Below, piece after piece: positions 7,892 through 21,000 of a DNA stretch of 64,000 nucleotides. Within the stretch, counting starts at the first letter, position 1. Every line of letters begins with the position of its first letter. The notes under the pieces were generated by a model. That model was not told the origin of the DNA. It ran no database searches and was given only the letters and a program-made list of their open reading frames with translations. This stretch comes from Nocardioides sp. (lineage in GTDB: Bacteria; Actinomycetota; Actinomycetes; Propionibacteriales; Nocardioidaceae): NCBI RefSeq assembly GCF_029937575.1, contig NZ_JAPYPS010000009.1:1-64000 (forward strand), read 5' to 3'. The translations under genes were made by a program, and so were the position numbers.

Positions 7892-8488
7892 GTGAACGAG
7901 CAGAACCAGCCGGAGCCCAGCGTCGCCCACGAGCGCGCCGAGGCGTCTGCCGACGAGCAGGGGCTGTTGTTCACCGACGACGTCTCGCCGCTGCCCAGCG
8001 ACGTCGGCTACCGCGGTCCCACCGCCTGCAACGCCGCCGGGATCACCTACCGCCAGCTCGACTACTGGGCCCGAACCGGTCTGATCGAGCCCACCGTGCG
8101 GGGAGCCAAGGGTTCGGGCTCGCAGCGGCTCTACTCCTTCCGCGACATCTTGATCCTCAAGATCATCAAGCGCCTGCTCGACGCCGGCGTCTCCCTGCAG
8201 CAGATCCGCACCGCGGTCACCCACCTGCGGGAGCGTGGCACCGACGACCTGACCCGGGTGACGTTGATGAGCGACGGCGCCTCGGTCTACGAGTGCACCT
8301 CCAACGACGAGGTCATCGACCTGCTCCAGGGTGGTCAGGGAGTCTTCGGGATCGCCATCGGCGGTGTGTGGCGCGAGATCGAAGGCACCCTCGCGGAGCT
8401 GCCCAGCGAGCGCGCCGACGAGCCTGCTGCCGCGATCTCCGCGGCCGACGAGCTGGCCGCACGCCGCGAGGCCCGCAAGATCAGCTGA
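7892..8488 (+). CDS. MerR-family regulator, Rv1830 (ResR/McdR)-like
   Basis: A 198-residue MerR-type protein. The acidic N-terminal tail is followed by a winged helix (ACNAAGITYRQLDYWARTGLIEPTVRGAKGS, then QRLYSFRDILILKIIKRLLDAG) at about residues 38-95. A C-terminal sensing region contains MSDGASVYECTSNDEVIDLLQGGQGVFGIAIGGVW. Synteny and the C-terminal pattern match Rv1830, which has been linked to growth and division control in mycobacteria. The start is GTG with a GGAGGA Shine-Dalgarno 6 nt upstream. The palindrome at 7713 is a candidate autoregulatory site. Confidence 0.87.
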   Translation: MNEQNQPEPSVAHERAEASADEQGLLFTDDVSPLPSDVGYRGPTACNAAGITYRQLDYWARTGLIEPTVRGAKGSGSQRLYSFRDILILKIIKRLLDAGVSLQQIRTAVTHLRERGTDDLTRVTLMSDGASVYECTSNDEVIDLLQGGQGVFGIAIGGVWREIEGTLAELPSERADEPAAAISAADELAARREARKIS

Positions 8489-8588
8489 GTCCCTGCGGTT
8501 CTTCGACCCCGTCCGCGTCGTGGCCCTCGAGGCCGCGGCGCGGTCGTCATGTCCGGCCCATGTCTGCGGGCCGCGTGACCGGGCCTGC

Positions 8589-8594
8589 TAGATT
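8589..8594 (+). promoter_or_regulatory. -10 box of the glycine riboswitch-gcvP transcript
   Basis: TAGATT; expected transcription start is about 8601, only about 10 nt before the aptamer's first stem. No clear -35. Confidence 0.5.
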
Positions 8595-8604
8595 CCTGGT
8601 GCTG

Positions 8605-8745
8605 ATGATCCCGCGCGGGAGAGTCTTCGAGCACCAGCACCACCAGCGAAGCGCCGAAGGGGCAATTCCTCCCCGGAACCTCTCAGGCACCCGGACCGCG
8701 CGGAGCAGGCACCTGTGGAGCTCATCGACGAGTGACAGAGGGGGA
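8605..8745 (+). ncRNA. Glycine riboswitch upstream of gcvP
   Basis: The hallmark glycine-aptamer strings are present in order: GGGAGAG (8617-8623), GCGCCGAAGGGGCAA (8651-8665) and CCTCTCAGGCA (8679-8689), followed by GACAGAGGGGGA (8733-8744). The closing stem can form between the two CCGCGCGG copies at 8611-8618 and 8695-8702. Only one full aptamer is evident; a second CGCCGAAGGGGCAA-type core is absent, so it is a singleton type. No intrinsic terminator precedes gcvP, so translational or Rho control is likely (inference). Confidence 0.88.
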
Positions 8746-8789
8746 GGGCACCGACCGACTGCGATCCGTAGCGTCTAGGAGCCCCACCC

Positions 8790-11630
<2,841 letters not shown>

Positions 11631-11648
11631 GTGCTGGGTGAGCGAACG

Positions 11649-12896
11649 GTGAGCGCGGACCTCGAGTCCCGGCTGCTCCGGCTGCAGGTCGACGGCCGGC
11701 TCCCGTCCGTCGTCGGGGCGCGGGTGCGCGACGGGGTGGTCGTGGACGAGGCGGGTGTCGGCGCCGACCCCGAGACCGCCTACCGGGTCGGTTCCATCAC
11801 CAAGACCTTCACCGCGGTGCTCGTGCTGCAGCTGCGCGACGCGGGTCGGCTCTCGCTGGCCGACCCGGTCGGCAGTCACCTGCCGGGCACGCCGTACGGC
11901 GAGATCTCGATCGCCGACCTGCTGGGCCACACCGGCGGTCTCCAGAGCGAGCCGGCCGGACCGTGGTGGGAACGCTCCGAGGGCGGCTCGTTCGCTGACC
12001 TGCAGGCGGCCAACGACGGGACCGGTGCGGTGGCGCCACCTGGGTCGTGGTTCCACTACTCCAACCTGGGCTACGCACTGCTCGGCGAGGTCGTCGCGCG
12101 AGCTCACGGCACGACCTGGTGGTCGAGCGTCGTCGATCGGCTGCTCTCGCCGCTCGGCATGGAGCGCACGACGTACGCGCCGGTGACGCCCCACGCTCCG
12201 GGCTACAGTGTCGAGCACTTCACCGGCCGGCTCACTCCAGAGCCTCACACCGACACCGGTGCGATGGCTCCCGCCGGGCAGGCCTGGAGCACCGTGGGCG
12301 ATCTCGCCCGGTGGTCCCGGGTGCTCGCGGGTCGCCGCCCCGACGTTCTGGCGCCTGGCACGGCCGCCGAGATGGCCACCGAGCGCAGTGGGTCGGGCTA
12401 CGGGCTGGGCCTGCGCCTGGTGGACGTGGCCGGACGACCCTGGTGCGGACACACCGGCTCGATGCCCGGCTTCCTGGCCAGCCTGTTCGTCGACCCCGAG
12501 CGTGCTGACGCCACGATCGTCCTGAGCAACGCCACGACGGGCCTCGCCTGCGAGGCGGTGCCCACGGCCTTGACGAGCGAACCCGCTCCAGCACCTCCCA
12601 GCTCACCGTGGCACCCGACGACGCACGTGCCGTCGGAGGCTCTCGGTGCCGTGGGCCTGTGGTTCTGGGGCAACACCGCGATCGAGCACCGCTGGCACGA
12701 CGGTGGCCTGGAGCAGCGGCACCTGCAGGGTGGGGCGCAGGGAAGCCGCTTCGAGGTCCACGACGGCCTGCTGGTCGGTGTGCGCGGCTACCACCGCGGT
12801 GAGGTCCTGACCGTGCACCCCACTCATCTGGAGTGCGCCTCGTTCATCCACACGCGGGTCCCCTACGACCCCGGTGCGCCGATCCCCGGGAGGTGA
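11649..12896 (+). CDS. Serine hydrolase, class C beta-lactamase/DD-peptidase family
   Basis: About 415 residues. The catalytic triad motifs of class C beta-lactamase-like hydrolases are present: SxxK in VGSITKTFTAV (about residues 43-46), YxN as HYSNLGYALLGE (about residues 136-138) and the third motif as WCGHTGSMPG. No signal peptide or lipobox is visible, so it may be cytoplasmic and act as an esterase or amino-peptide hydrolase. An alternative GTG at 11631 abuts the gcvP stop; both lack a strong Shine-Dalgarno. It is followed by a convergent gene with an 18-bp gap. Confidence 0.85.
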   Translation: MSADLESRLLRLQVDGRLPSVVGARVRDGVVVDEAGVGADPETAYRVGSITKTFTAVLVLQLRDAGRLSLADPVGSHLPGTPYGEISIADLLGHTGGLQSEPAGPWWERSEGGSFADLQAANDGTGAVAPPGSWFHYSNLGYALLGEVVARAHGTTWWSSVVDRLLSPLGMERTTYAPVTPHAPGYSVEHFTGRLTPEPHTDTGAMAPAGQAWSTVGDLARWSRVLAGRRPDVLAPGTAAEMATERSGSGYGLGLRLVDVAGRPWCGHTGSMPGFLASLFVDPERADATIVLSNATTGLACEAVPTALTSEPAPAPPSSPWHPTTHVPSEALGAVGLWFWGNTAIEHRWHDGGLEQRHLQGGAQGSRFEVHDGLLVGVRGYHRGEVLTVHPTHLECASFIHTRVPYDPGAPIPGR

Positions 12897-12914
12897 CCGC
12901 AGCCCGTCGAGGCG

Positions 12915-13589
12915 CTACTTCTTGCGCTTCTTCTTCTTGATCTTGTCCACGGTGCCGTCGCCGGCCAGGATCACCGACTCCCCGTCGAGCAGGAAGGCCG
13001 TCCAGAAGACGCGCTTGCGCTTGACCTTGATCCGGATCCTCGCGTCCGCGGGGATGACGCGGCTGCCGTCGACGACGTTGGTGCGGTTGCTGCCCCAGAC
13101 GATCATCAAGTCGACGTCGTTGCGGTTGGCGGCGGCGATCCGGCCCCGGCGCTTCTTGTGCTTGACGACCCTGGGGGACTGCAGCTTCGTGATGTCGAGC
13201 GCGACGGTCGTCGTGTCCCGGGAGCCGCCCTGGCAGGCGTCGTAGGTGAAGGCGACGACACCGTCGGCGTTCCGGTTGGTCTCGATGAAGATCTTCGTGG
13301 GGTCGTCGCGGTCGATCTCGGCGTAGAGCACGCGCTGGGTCGCCTCGTCGACGTCGACCCCGCACAACGTCAGGTCACCCGAGCTGAGGAAGGTCACCTC
13401 GTCGTTGGCGAGCACGTCGAGTGAGTACTCACCGGAGGCGTAGACGCTGAAGACGTCGCTGTTGGCGATCGGGCGCTGCTGCGGGTCGGCCTCGGCGGGG
13501 GCGGCCGCGACGGTCGAGAGGGCCAGGCCGGCGCCTGCGAGGCCGGCGAGCACAGCGCTCAGGGCGCGCGGTCGAGCGAGCACGGGCAC
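12915..13589 (-). CDS. Secreted hypothetical protein
   Basis: A 224-residue exported protein with a clear Sec signal peptide (ARPRALSAVLAGLAGAGLALSTVAAAPAEA, cleavage near residue 33). The mature part has VYASGEYSLDVLANDEVTF, similar to bacterial cadherin/Ig-like repeats, an internal Cys pair and a very basic C-terminus ending KIKKKKRKK. No catalytic motif is recognised. The C-terminal Lys run might bind teichoic acid or nucleic acid (inference). It begins with GTG after a CGGAGT stretch. It is the last gene of the leftward block. Confidence 0.7.
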   Translation of the reverse strand: MPVLARPRALSAVLAGLAGAGLALSTVAAAPAEADPQQRPIANSDVFSVYASGEYSLDVLANDEVTFLSSGDLTLCGVDVDEATQRVLYAEIDRDDPTKIFIETNRNADGVVAFTYDACQGGSRDTTTVALDITKLQSPRVVKHKKRRGRIAAANRNDVDLMIVWGSNRTNVVDGSRVIPADARIRIKVKRKRVFWTAFLLDGESVILAGDGTVDKIKKKKRKK

Positions 13590-13685
13590 GACGGAACTCC
13601 GGGAGTCTGCGGGGATGCGGGGCGGGGGGGGAGAAGCGTGACGCCACCAGCGCCGAGACCGAGCGGGCGTCGACGTGACTCTATG

Positions 13686-15092
13686 TCACAGGGCCTGGGA
13701 CACGCTGGACATGTTGAAATCAGGCACCCGCAGCGCCGGCGTCGCGGTCCGGGAGAAGTAGTCGTCTCCCCACTCCCGGCTGAAGCTCGGCGCCGTCGTC
13801 GAGGCGTGGCTGAACCGGCGGAGCAGGTCGACCGGGCTCTCGTTGAAGCGGAAGTTGTTGACCGCGCCGGTGATCTCACCGTCCTCGACCAGGTAGACCC
13901 CGTCGCGGGTCAGTCCGGTGAGCAGCAGCGACTGCGGGTCGACCTCGCGGATGTACCACAGGCAGGTGAGCAGGAGGCCTCGGTCCGTCCCGGCGACCAG
14001 GTCGTCGAGGGAGGACGTGGCGCCGTCGACGTCGAGGACGAGGTTGTCCACAGCCGGCGTGACCGGCTGCTGGGTGAGCCCGGCCGAGAAGCGGGTCTGG
14101 AGCAGCGAGCGCAGCTGGCCGTCGCGGATCCAGTCGGTGCGGGCGAGCGGGAGACCGTTGTCGAAGACGGATGCGTCGTTGCCCGAGGACGAGGCGAGAG
14201 CAAACGGCGCGCACTGCAGGCCGGGGTAGGCAGGGTCGGAGTACAGGTTGACTCCCGGCGCGGTGATCGTCTCGCCGATCCGAGTGCCCCCGCCGCGACG
14301 GCTGTAGACCGACTGCCCGTCGTGGGCATCGCGCGCCCCGGCGTACCAGTAGGCGTCGATCATCAGGTCGGCAACGGCCGACGGCGGGAGGATCGTGTCG
14401 TAGCGTCCGGCGGGCAGGTCGACGCGGCGCTCTCCCCAGCCCAGGCGGGTCGCGACGGCCTCCTCCATCTCGAGCGCATCGACGTCGGCGAAGTCCCGGG
14501 TGGCTCCGCCGACCCAGGCGCTGTTGGTCAGGGCGGTGTTCTTCGCCGTGCAGCCGTAGTGACCGGTCGGCTGGACGTGGCGCAGGCGCAGACCGGTGGT
14601 GGAGCCGACGTACGTCGTGGTCATCTCGTGGTTGACGAACCCGTAGAGGATCCGCTCGGCGGCGCCGGCACGCCCGAAGGCCTCGCCCAGGGCCGGCGCG
14701 AAGGACGAGTAGACGCCGATGTCGGTGGGGACGGGCGCCTCGTCCCAGTCCTCGGCGCTCGGGGCGTCGTCGACGAGGGGGTGCGCGTCCTCGGCGGGGG
14801 CACCCGCTCGCGCCGCGGCGTCGGCCGCCTCCACCAGAGCGGTCACCTGGGCCTGGTCGCTGGCGCTGCCGGTGACCGAACCGGTGGCCACGCCCCCCGC
14901 GACGTGGACGAAGGAGATGATCGTGACCGAGACCCCGTGCATCACGCCGTTGGTGGTCAGCGTGTTGTTGGCCCAGCGCAGGTTGGCGCTGGTCTGGTCG
15001 CGCACGATCGCGATGCAGTCGTCCGAAATCGACGTCGACACCGCGTGCTCGACGAGGGACTGGGGGACCAGTGCAGTGCGCTGGGGGCTCAT
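13686..15092 (-). CDS. tldE: TldE/PmbA family subunit of a metallopeptidase
   Basis: A 468-residue member of the TldD/PmbA family. It carries the [25 protein letters not shown]-type C-terminal core (domain about residues 230-460) and the N-terminal [14 protein letters not shown] segment typical of TldE. It lacks the HExxxH of TldD, so it is the non-catalytic partner. In Escherichia coli TldD/TldE degrade unfolded or modified peptides (microcin B17, CcdA). The start overlaps the tldD stop by 4 bp (ATGA), so the subunits are made from one mRNA. Confidence 0.92.
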   Translation of the reverse strand: MSPQRTALVPQSLVEHAVSTSISDDCIAIVRDQTSANLRWANNTLTTNGVMHGVSVTIISFVHVAGGVATGSVTGSASDQAQVTALVEAADAAARAGAPAEDAHPLVDDAPSAEDWDEAPVPTDIGVYSSFAPALGEAFGRAGAAERILYGFVNHEMTTTYVGSTTGLRLRHVQPTGHYGCTAKNTALTNSAWVGGATRDFADVDALEMEEAVATRLGWGERRVDLPAGRYDTILPPSAVADLMIDAYWYAGARDAHDGQSVYSRRGGGTRIGETITAPGVNLYSDPAYPGLQCAPFALASSSGNDASVFDNGLPLARTDWIRDGQLRSLLQTRFSAGLTQQPVTPAVDNLVLDVDGATSSLDDLVAGTDRGLLLTCLWYIREVDPQSLLLTGLTRDGVYLVEDGEITGAVNNFRFNESPVDLLRRFSHASTTAPSFSREWGDDYFSRTATPALRVPDFNMSSVSQAL

Positions 15093-16630
15093 GCGCTGCC
15101 TTCCTCGAGGGTGTTGAGGATGCGGACGTCGCGGAAGAGCGCGGTCGGACAGCCGTGGCTGACTGCGGCGACCTGGCCGGGCTGGGCCTTGCCGCAGTTG
15201 AAGGCTCCGCCGAGCTCCCAGGTGTCGGGTCCGCCGACGGCCTCCATCGAGCGCCAGAAGTCGGTCGTGGTGGCCTGGTAGGCGACGTCGCGGACCTGGC
15301 CGACGAGCTCGCCGTTCGTGATCTTGTAGAAGCGCTGCCCGGTGAACTGGAAGTTGAAGCGCTGCATGTCGATCGACCAGGACTTGTCACCCACGACGTA
15401 CAGGCCGTCGTCGACACGGCCGATCAGCTCCTCGGTGCTCGGGCCGCCGTCAGCTGCGGGGGAGGGCTGGAGGGAGACGTTGGCCATCCGCTGGATGGGG
15501 ATGTGACCGGGTGAGTCGGCGTAGGCGCAGCCGTTGGATCGGCCGTTGCCGTCCAGCTGGTTGAGCTCGGGCAGCATCACGCCCATCGGCCGGTCGAGCT
15601 GGTAGCCGACGAACAACCCGTCCTTGACGATGTCCCACGACTGCGTCTGCACGCCCTCGTCGTCGAAGCCAACGGTGGCCAGTCCGTGCTCGACGGTCCG
15701 ATCACCGGTGACGTGCATGACGGGGGAACCGTACTGGAGGTTGTTGAGCAGGTCGGGAGTCGCGAACGACGTGCCGGCGTAGTTGGCCTCGTAGCCCAGG
15801 GCCCGGTCGAGCTCGGTGGCGTGCCCGATCGACTCGTGGATCGTCAACCACAGGTTGCTGGGGTGGATCACGAGGTCGTAGGTGCCGGCGACGACAGTGG
15901 GGGACTTGAGCTTCTCGGCCAGCAGCTCGGGGACCTGCTCGATCTCCTCGTCCCAGTCATGGATGCCGCCCTCGGCGGGGCCGCGGAGGTACTCCCACCC
16001 GCGACCCACGGGCGGCGCGATGCTGGCCATCGAGTCGAAGGTGTCGGCGCCGGCACCCATCGCCTCGAAGCCTGGCATCATCCGGACGCGCTGCTGCGTG
16101 GTCGTGGTGCCCGCGAGGTCGGTGTAGTACTTGTTCTCCTGGACCTGCTCGCAGAAGGCACGGGCGTGGTCGACGGCAGCGCCGGTGCGCAGCCGCTCGG
16201 TCCAGTCGATCAGGAGCGAGGCCTTCTCGGCCACCGGGACCTGGAGCGGGTTGACCTCGTAGGCGCTCACCCAGGTGACGTCGTCGTAGGCCGGCTCGTC
16301 GGCGATCTCGACCGGAGTGCTGGTCATGTCGGCGGCGACGGTCGCGACCGCGACGGCCGTCTCCGCGACGCGCGCGGCCTCCTCGGGTGTCAGGACCACC
16401 CCCGAGGCGAACCCCCACGACCCGCGATGGATAACGCGGACGGCGAAGCCGAGGTCCTCGGTGTCGGAGGCGTTCTGCAGGACGCCGTCACGCACCGACA
16501 GGCTCTGGTAGCGCACGCGCTCGAAGCGGAAGTCGGCGTGGGACACCCCCAGGGCACGGGCCCGGGACAGCGCCGCGTCGCCGAGGCTGCGGTAGGGGAG
16601 GTCGACGAAGGTGGGATCGAGTCCACTCAT
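15089..16630 (-). CDS. tldD: TldD family catalytic metallopeptidase subunit
   Basis: A 513-residue TldD. The zinc ligands lie in TIHESIGHATELDRALGYEANYAG (HExxxH, about residues 264-269), and the C-terminus has the usual VRDVAYQATTTDFWRSM and FNCGKAQPGQ. It pairs with TldE downstream. The ATG has a TAGGTT box 6 nt upstream, so a leaderless transcript is likely in addition to read-through from mycothione reductase. The first three bases of that box are the stop codon of the preceding gene. Confidence 0.94.
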   Translation of the reverse strand: MSGLDPTFVDLPYRSLGDAALSRARALGVSHADFRFERVRYQSLSVRDGVLQNASDTEDLGFAVRVIHRGSWGFASGVVLTPEEAARVAETAVAVATVAADMTSTPVEIADEPAYDDVTWVSAYEVNPLQVPVAEKASLLIDWTERLRTGAAVDHARAFCEQVQENKYYTDLAGTTTTQQRVRMMPGFEAMGAGADTFDSMASIAPPVGRGWEYLRGPAEGGIHDWDEEIEQVPELLAEKLKSPTVVAGTYDLVIHPSNLWLTIHESIGHATELDRALGYEANYAGTSFATPDLLNNLQYGSPVMHVTGDRTVEHGLATVGFDDEGVQTQSWDIVKDGLFVGYQLDRPMGVMLPELNQLDGNGRSNGCAYADSPGHIPIQRMANVSLQPSPAADGGPSTEELIGRVDDGLYVVGDKSWSIDMQRFNFQFTGQRFYKITNGELVGQVRDVAYQATTTDFWRSMEAVGGPDTWELGGAFNCGKAQPGQVAAVSHGCPTALFRDVRILNTLEEGSA

Positions 16631-16636
16631 GCGGCG

Positions 16637-16642
16637 AACCTA
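16637..16642 (-). promoter_or_regulatory. Leaderless-type -10 of tldD, overlapping the mtr stop codon
   Basis: TAGGTT on the minus strand, 6 nt before ATG 16630; its TAG is the mycothione reductase stop (16640-16642). Confidence 0.6.
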
Positions 16643-18040
16643 CCGTGGATCGGGGAGCCCGAGGAGGAGGTTCTCGGTGACCTCGGCCAGCGCGGGATGG
16701 ATCCAGTACTGGCCGCGGGCGAACTCGTGGGCGGGCTGCCCGAAGCTCATCGCGGCGATGATCGGCTGGATCAGGTTGGACGCCTGGGGTCCGAGGAAGT
16801 GCGCCCCGAGGATCAGTCCGGTGTCGGGGTCGGCGAGCACCTTGGCGAAGCTGGCGGTGTCCTCCATGGCCCAGCCGTACGCCGTGTCGCCGTACTGCTG
16901 GCGGCTGACGACGTGGCGCACGCCCTGGGCCAGCGCCTCGCGCTCGGTGAGCCCGACGCTGGCCACCTGCGGGGAGGAGAACACCGCACTCGGGACGGCG
17001 GTGTGACGCGTGCTCTCGAGGTGGTCGGGGTGCAGGAGGTTGTGCTGCACGACGCGCGCCTCGTGGTTGGCGACGTGCTTGAGCTGGAAGGAGTTGGCGA
17101 CGTCGCCCAGGGCCCAGACGCCGTCGGCGGTCGTGCGCTGATGCTCGTCGACGAGGATCGTGCCGGTGGCATCGATCCGGATGCCGGCGTGCTCGAGACC
17201 CAGGTCGTCGGCGTTGGGGACCCGCCCCGTCGCGACCAGGACGACGTCCACGTCGACCGTGCTGGTGTCGCTCAGGTGCGCCCGGATCGCCCCGGAGTGC
17301 TCCTCGAGCCGACTCACGTGCGTGTCGAGCCGGACGTCCCAGCGTGACTGCGCGGCAGCGGTGAAGGCGGCGGAGATGTCGTCGTCCTCGGCGCGCAGCA
17401 ATGCCCCGGACCGGTTGGCGATGGTCACGCCGGCGCCGAAGGAACCGAACACGTGGGCGAACTCGGCGGCGACGAAGCCGCCGCCGATGATGAGCACCCG
17501 GTCCGGGAGGCTGTCGAGGCGCATGATCGTGTCGCTGGTGTGGACCCGGGACTCGGGCAGGGTGTCGAGGCCGACGACCGGGGGCATGGTTGCGCGGGAG
17601 CCGGTCGCGATGACGACCTGGTCGGCCGTGATCGTCGTGCCGGTGCCGGTGTCGACGGTGCGCTCCCCGACGAACCGGGCGTGTCCCTCGTAGAGCGTCA
17701 CGTTGGGGGTGCCTTCGATCCGCCAGTGCCGTCCCCCCGCGGAGATGGGGTCGATCCGTCCGAAGACGCGGTCGCGGATCTCGGGCCAGCGCACCCGCTC
17801 CAGGCGGGTCTCGACTCCCAGCCGGTCGCCGTGCTCGGCACCCAGCGCGAGATCGGCCGGGTAGACGAACATCTTGGTGGGGATGCAACCGACGTTGAGA
17901 CAGGTGCCGCCGAAGACGCCCTTCTCGAGGAGGGCGACCCGCTGGTCGCCGAACCGCTCGTCCGCGATCGAGTTGCCGGAGCCGCTCCCGATGATTGCCA
18001 GGTCGTAGTGCGTGTCAGTGCGAGGGGTCACGGGGCCCAT
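16640..18040 (-). CDS. mtr: Mycothione reductase
   Basis: A flavoprotein of about 466 residues that reduces mycothiol disulfide with NADPH, the actinobacterial equivalent of glutathione reductase. FAD-binding GSGSGNS (residues 18-24), the redox disulfide GGTCLNVGCIPTKM (Cys47, Cys52), the NAD(P)-binding GGGFVAAEFAHVFGSFG and a C-terminal dimer domain ending with the active-site His region QYWIHPALAEV are all present. GTG 18031 is an alternative start; neither has a good Shine-Dalgarno. Either start overlaps the end of sbcC, so translation is coupled. Confidence 0.92.
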   Translation of the reverse strand: MGPVTPRTDTHYDLAIIGSGSGNSIADERFGDQRVALLEKGVFGGTCLNVGCIPTKMFVYPADLALGAEHGDRLGVETRLERVRWPEIRDRVFGRIDPISAGGRHWRIEGTPNVTLYEGHARFVGERTVDTGTGTTITADQVVIATGSRATMPPVVGLDTLPESRVHTSDTIMRLDSLPDRVLIIGGGFVAAEFAHVFGSFGAGVTIANRSGALLRAEDDDISAAFTAAAQSRWDVRLDTHVSRLEEHSGAIRAHLSDTSTVDVDVVLVATGRVPNADDLGLEHAGIRIDATGTILVDEHQRTTADGVWALGDVANSFQLKHVANHEARVVQHNLLHPDHLESTRHTAVPSAVFSSPQVASVGLTEREALAQGVRHVVSRQQYGDTAYGWAMEDTASFAKVLADPDTGLILGAHFLGPQASNLIQPIIAAMSFGQPAHEFARGQYWIHPALAEVTENLLLGLPDPR

Positions 18041-21000
18041 CGTGCCGGAGCCGTACCGATGAGCCGCCCCGGGCCTTCGTGACGACCAGCTGGGTGGGGA
18101 TCCGGTCGCGCATCTCGGCGACGTGGCTGACCACGCCCACGACCCGACCACCGTCGCGCAGCGAGTCGAGGGTGTCCATCACGTCGTCCAGGGTGTCGGC
18201 GTCCAGGGAGCCGAATCCCTCGTCGACGAAGAGGGTGTCGAGCGAGGCGCCGCCGCTCTCGTGCGCCACCACGTCGGAGAGGCCCAGCGCGAGGGCCAGG
18301 GAGACCACGAACGTCTCGCCGCCGGACAACGTCGCGGGGTCGCGGGTCTCGCCCGACCAGTCGTCACGCACCAGGAGGCTGAGGCCTCCGCGCGTCTCGC
18401 CGGCGCCGCGGTGCCCGGTGTGCTCCAGGGAGTAGCGCTGGTCGCTCATCGTCGCCAGTCGTTCGTTGGCGGCGTCGACGACCTGGCTGAGCCGGTAGGC
18501 CAGGACGTAGGCGGAGAGCCGCATGCGCAGCTGGTTGTCGGCGGACTTGCCCTCCACGAACGACGACAACCCGGTGGTCAGGGCGAGCTCCTCGCGCAGG
18601 GGCGCCCAGGCGGTCACCCGGGTGCCGAGATCGCCGACGAGGCTGGCCAGGCGCTGCTCGCGCGCCACCGCTACCCGCAGGGCGGCGCCGGTGTCGTCAC
18701 GTCTCTCCATCGCCGACGCGTGGTCGTGGACCAGCTCGTCCAGAGACTGGTGCGGCGGATCCTGCTGGAGTGCGGCGCCGGGCTCGGCAAGGACCTCGCT
18801 CACCGCTGCCAGCCTGCGCAGGTGGGTCTCGACGGAGCCTTCCAGCTCGGCGACGTCGCGAGGGGTGCGGGCGTGGGAGATGGCGTGTGCCGCATCGTCG
18901 AAGCCGACCTCCAGAGCGGCGGCCCGGGCCGACCACTCCGACTCGGTGAGCTCACGCTCGGCGGCCGTGACCTCAGCGCGTCGGGCAAGGGCGGCGCGAG
19001 CCAGGGTGATCGTGCGCTCGTGGTGCGCCACCAGCGTCGCGAGGTCGTGGTGCCCGGTGTCGTCCAGGATCGCTGCGAGCTCGCTCTCCCACGTGTCGAG
19101 CTCCGAGGTGAGCGCCACCCCGCGCGACTGCGCGCGGGCTTCCTCGGCGCTCAGCTGGGCCAGGCGGGACCCCAGTCGGTCGGCGGCCTGCTCGGCGTCG
19201 TCGAGCGCAGCCTGGCGCGCCACCAGCTGTTCTGCTGCGGCGCGGTCCTGGCGCAGGTCGACTTGCTGGTTCGCGATCTGCTGTCGCACGTCGCCCACCG
19301 AGGTCTCCCCGGCGCGCGCGGTCGCGGCGGCCAACGACGCCTCGACCTCACGGACTTTGGCGTCGAAGGCGGTCTCGACCATGGCGGCGTCGTCCGCCGC
19401 TGCGCGAGCGTGCTTCTCGGCGGCGGCGTCCGGGGCACCCGGCGCCGCCGATGCCTTCGCCGGGTGGACCCCGGAGCCGCACACTGGACAGCTGCACCCG
19501 CTGGCCAGGGCGCCCGCGAGCTCGGCGGCCATGCCCTCGACGCGGGCCTGCTGCAGGGAGATGAGGTCCTCCTTGAGGCTGAGCGCCACCTCCCGCGCGG
19601 CGAGCCACTCCTGGCGAGCGGTCGCGAGCTCCGCGCCGAGACGGACGACAACGGCGTGGGCATCGACCTGCCCGGTGAGTGCCGCGATCCTCTCGAGGCG
19701 CGCGGGGATGCGCGCACGCGCGTCGCTGGCGAGCGCGACGGAGGAGCGCAGGGATGCCAACCGCGAGGGTAGCGCCGCCTGCTCGGCCCGGGTGCCGGCC
19801 AGGTCGGTGGTCAGGCTCTCGAGGGTGCGGCGGGTCTCGACGAGCTCGGCTCGCGCGCGCTCCTGGCGGGCGGCTCGGGGAAGAAGGGCGCGCGCCGCGG
19901 CCGCCGCGTCTCCGGCCTGCGCGGCGGCCTCCTCCAGAAGGGTGCCGGGGAGGGGGTGGGGGAGGTCGTCGGCGACAGCGAGGTGGGTCGACAGTGCGGT
20001 GTCCGCGGCCTCGGCGGCGACGCGGGCCCGAGCGGCCGCGCCGGCGCGGGTCTCCGCATGCCGCTGGAGGGGTACGACGCCAGCGGCACGTCGCGCTGCC
20101 GCGAGGGTCTCCACGGCCCGGCTGTGGTCCTCGGCGCGCGCATCGAGGCGGGCGAGCTCCGCGCGGGCGGTGTCGTAGCGCTGGCGCCGAGCAGCGTCCG
20201 CACGGGCGGCCTCGAGCTCGGTGCGCGCCGTCTGCTCGCTGCGTGCGGCGTCCTGGGCCGAGGTGGCGCGCAGTGCCGCCGTCTCGGCAGCCAGTGCGTG
20301 GAGGTGCTCGGCCCACCGGGTCAGCCGGTCGGCATCGGCGACGGGCCCCAGGTCCTGGATGTCCCAGTCGTCGGGGAGCGGCGTGGCGGCGGCCTCGCTG
20401 ACCCGGCTCACGACCTCGGCCACGGCGCGGTGCTGCTGCTGGTCGGCCCGGGAGAGCTCGAGGCGTCGCTCCCGCAGCCAGCGCTCCACCTCGGCGAACC
20501 GCCCGGTCCGGAAGAGTCGCTGCAAGAGCTGGTGTCGCTCGTCCGAGCCTGCCCGCAGGAACGTCTGGAAACGGCCCTGCGGGAGGAGCGCGACCTGGGT
20601 GAACTGGGTGAGGCTCATGCCCACGAGACGTCCCACGAGGTCACCGGTCTCGTCGACGCGACTCGACAGCGCCGTCCACGCGCCGCCGCGCAGCTCCGAC
20701 ATCGTGACCGAGGCCTGCTGCCGGGTCGTGCCGGCACCCCGGCGCTTGGGGCGGTCCCACGCAGGGCTGCGCTCGATGCGGAAGCGGCGTACTCCGAGCG
20801 TGACCTCGAGGTGCACACGGGGCGCGACCGACGGCTCGGCCTGGTCGCAGCGCAGCCGCTTGGCCGCGCTGCGGTCGCCGGGCACGTCGCCGTACAGCGC
20901 GAAGCAGACCGCGTCGAGGACGCTGGTCTTGCCGGCACCCGTGGCACCGGAGAGCAGGAACAGCCCGGCCTCGGACAAGGTGTCGAAGTCGACGCGCGTC

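Noticed and set aside
8703-8789. Second aptamer of a tandem glycine riboswitch
   Set aside because: No second GCGCCGAAGGGGCAA-type core or second CTCTCAGGCA is present.
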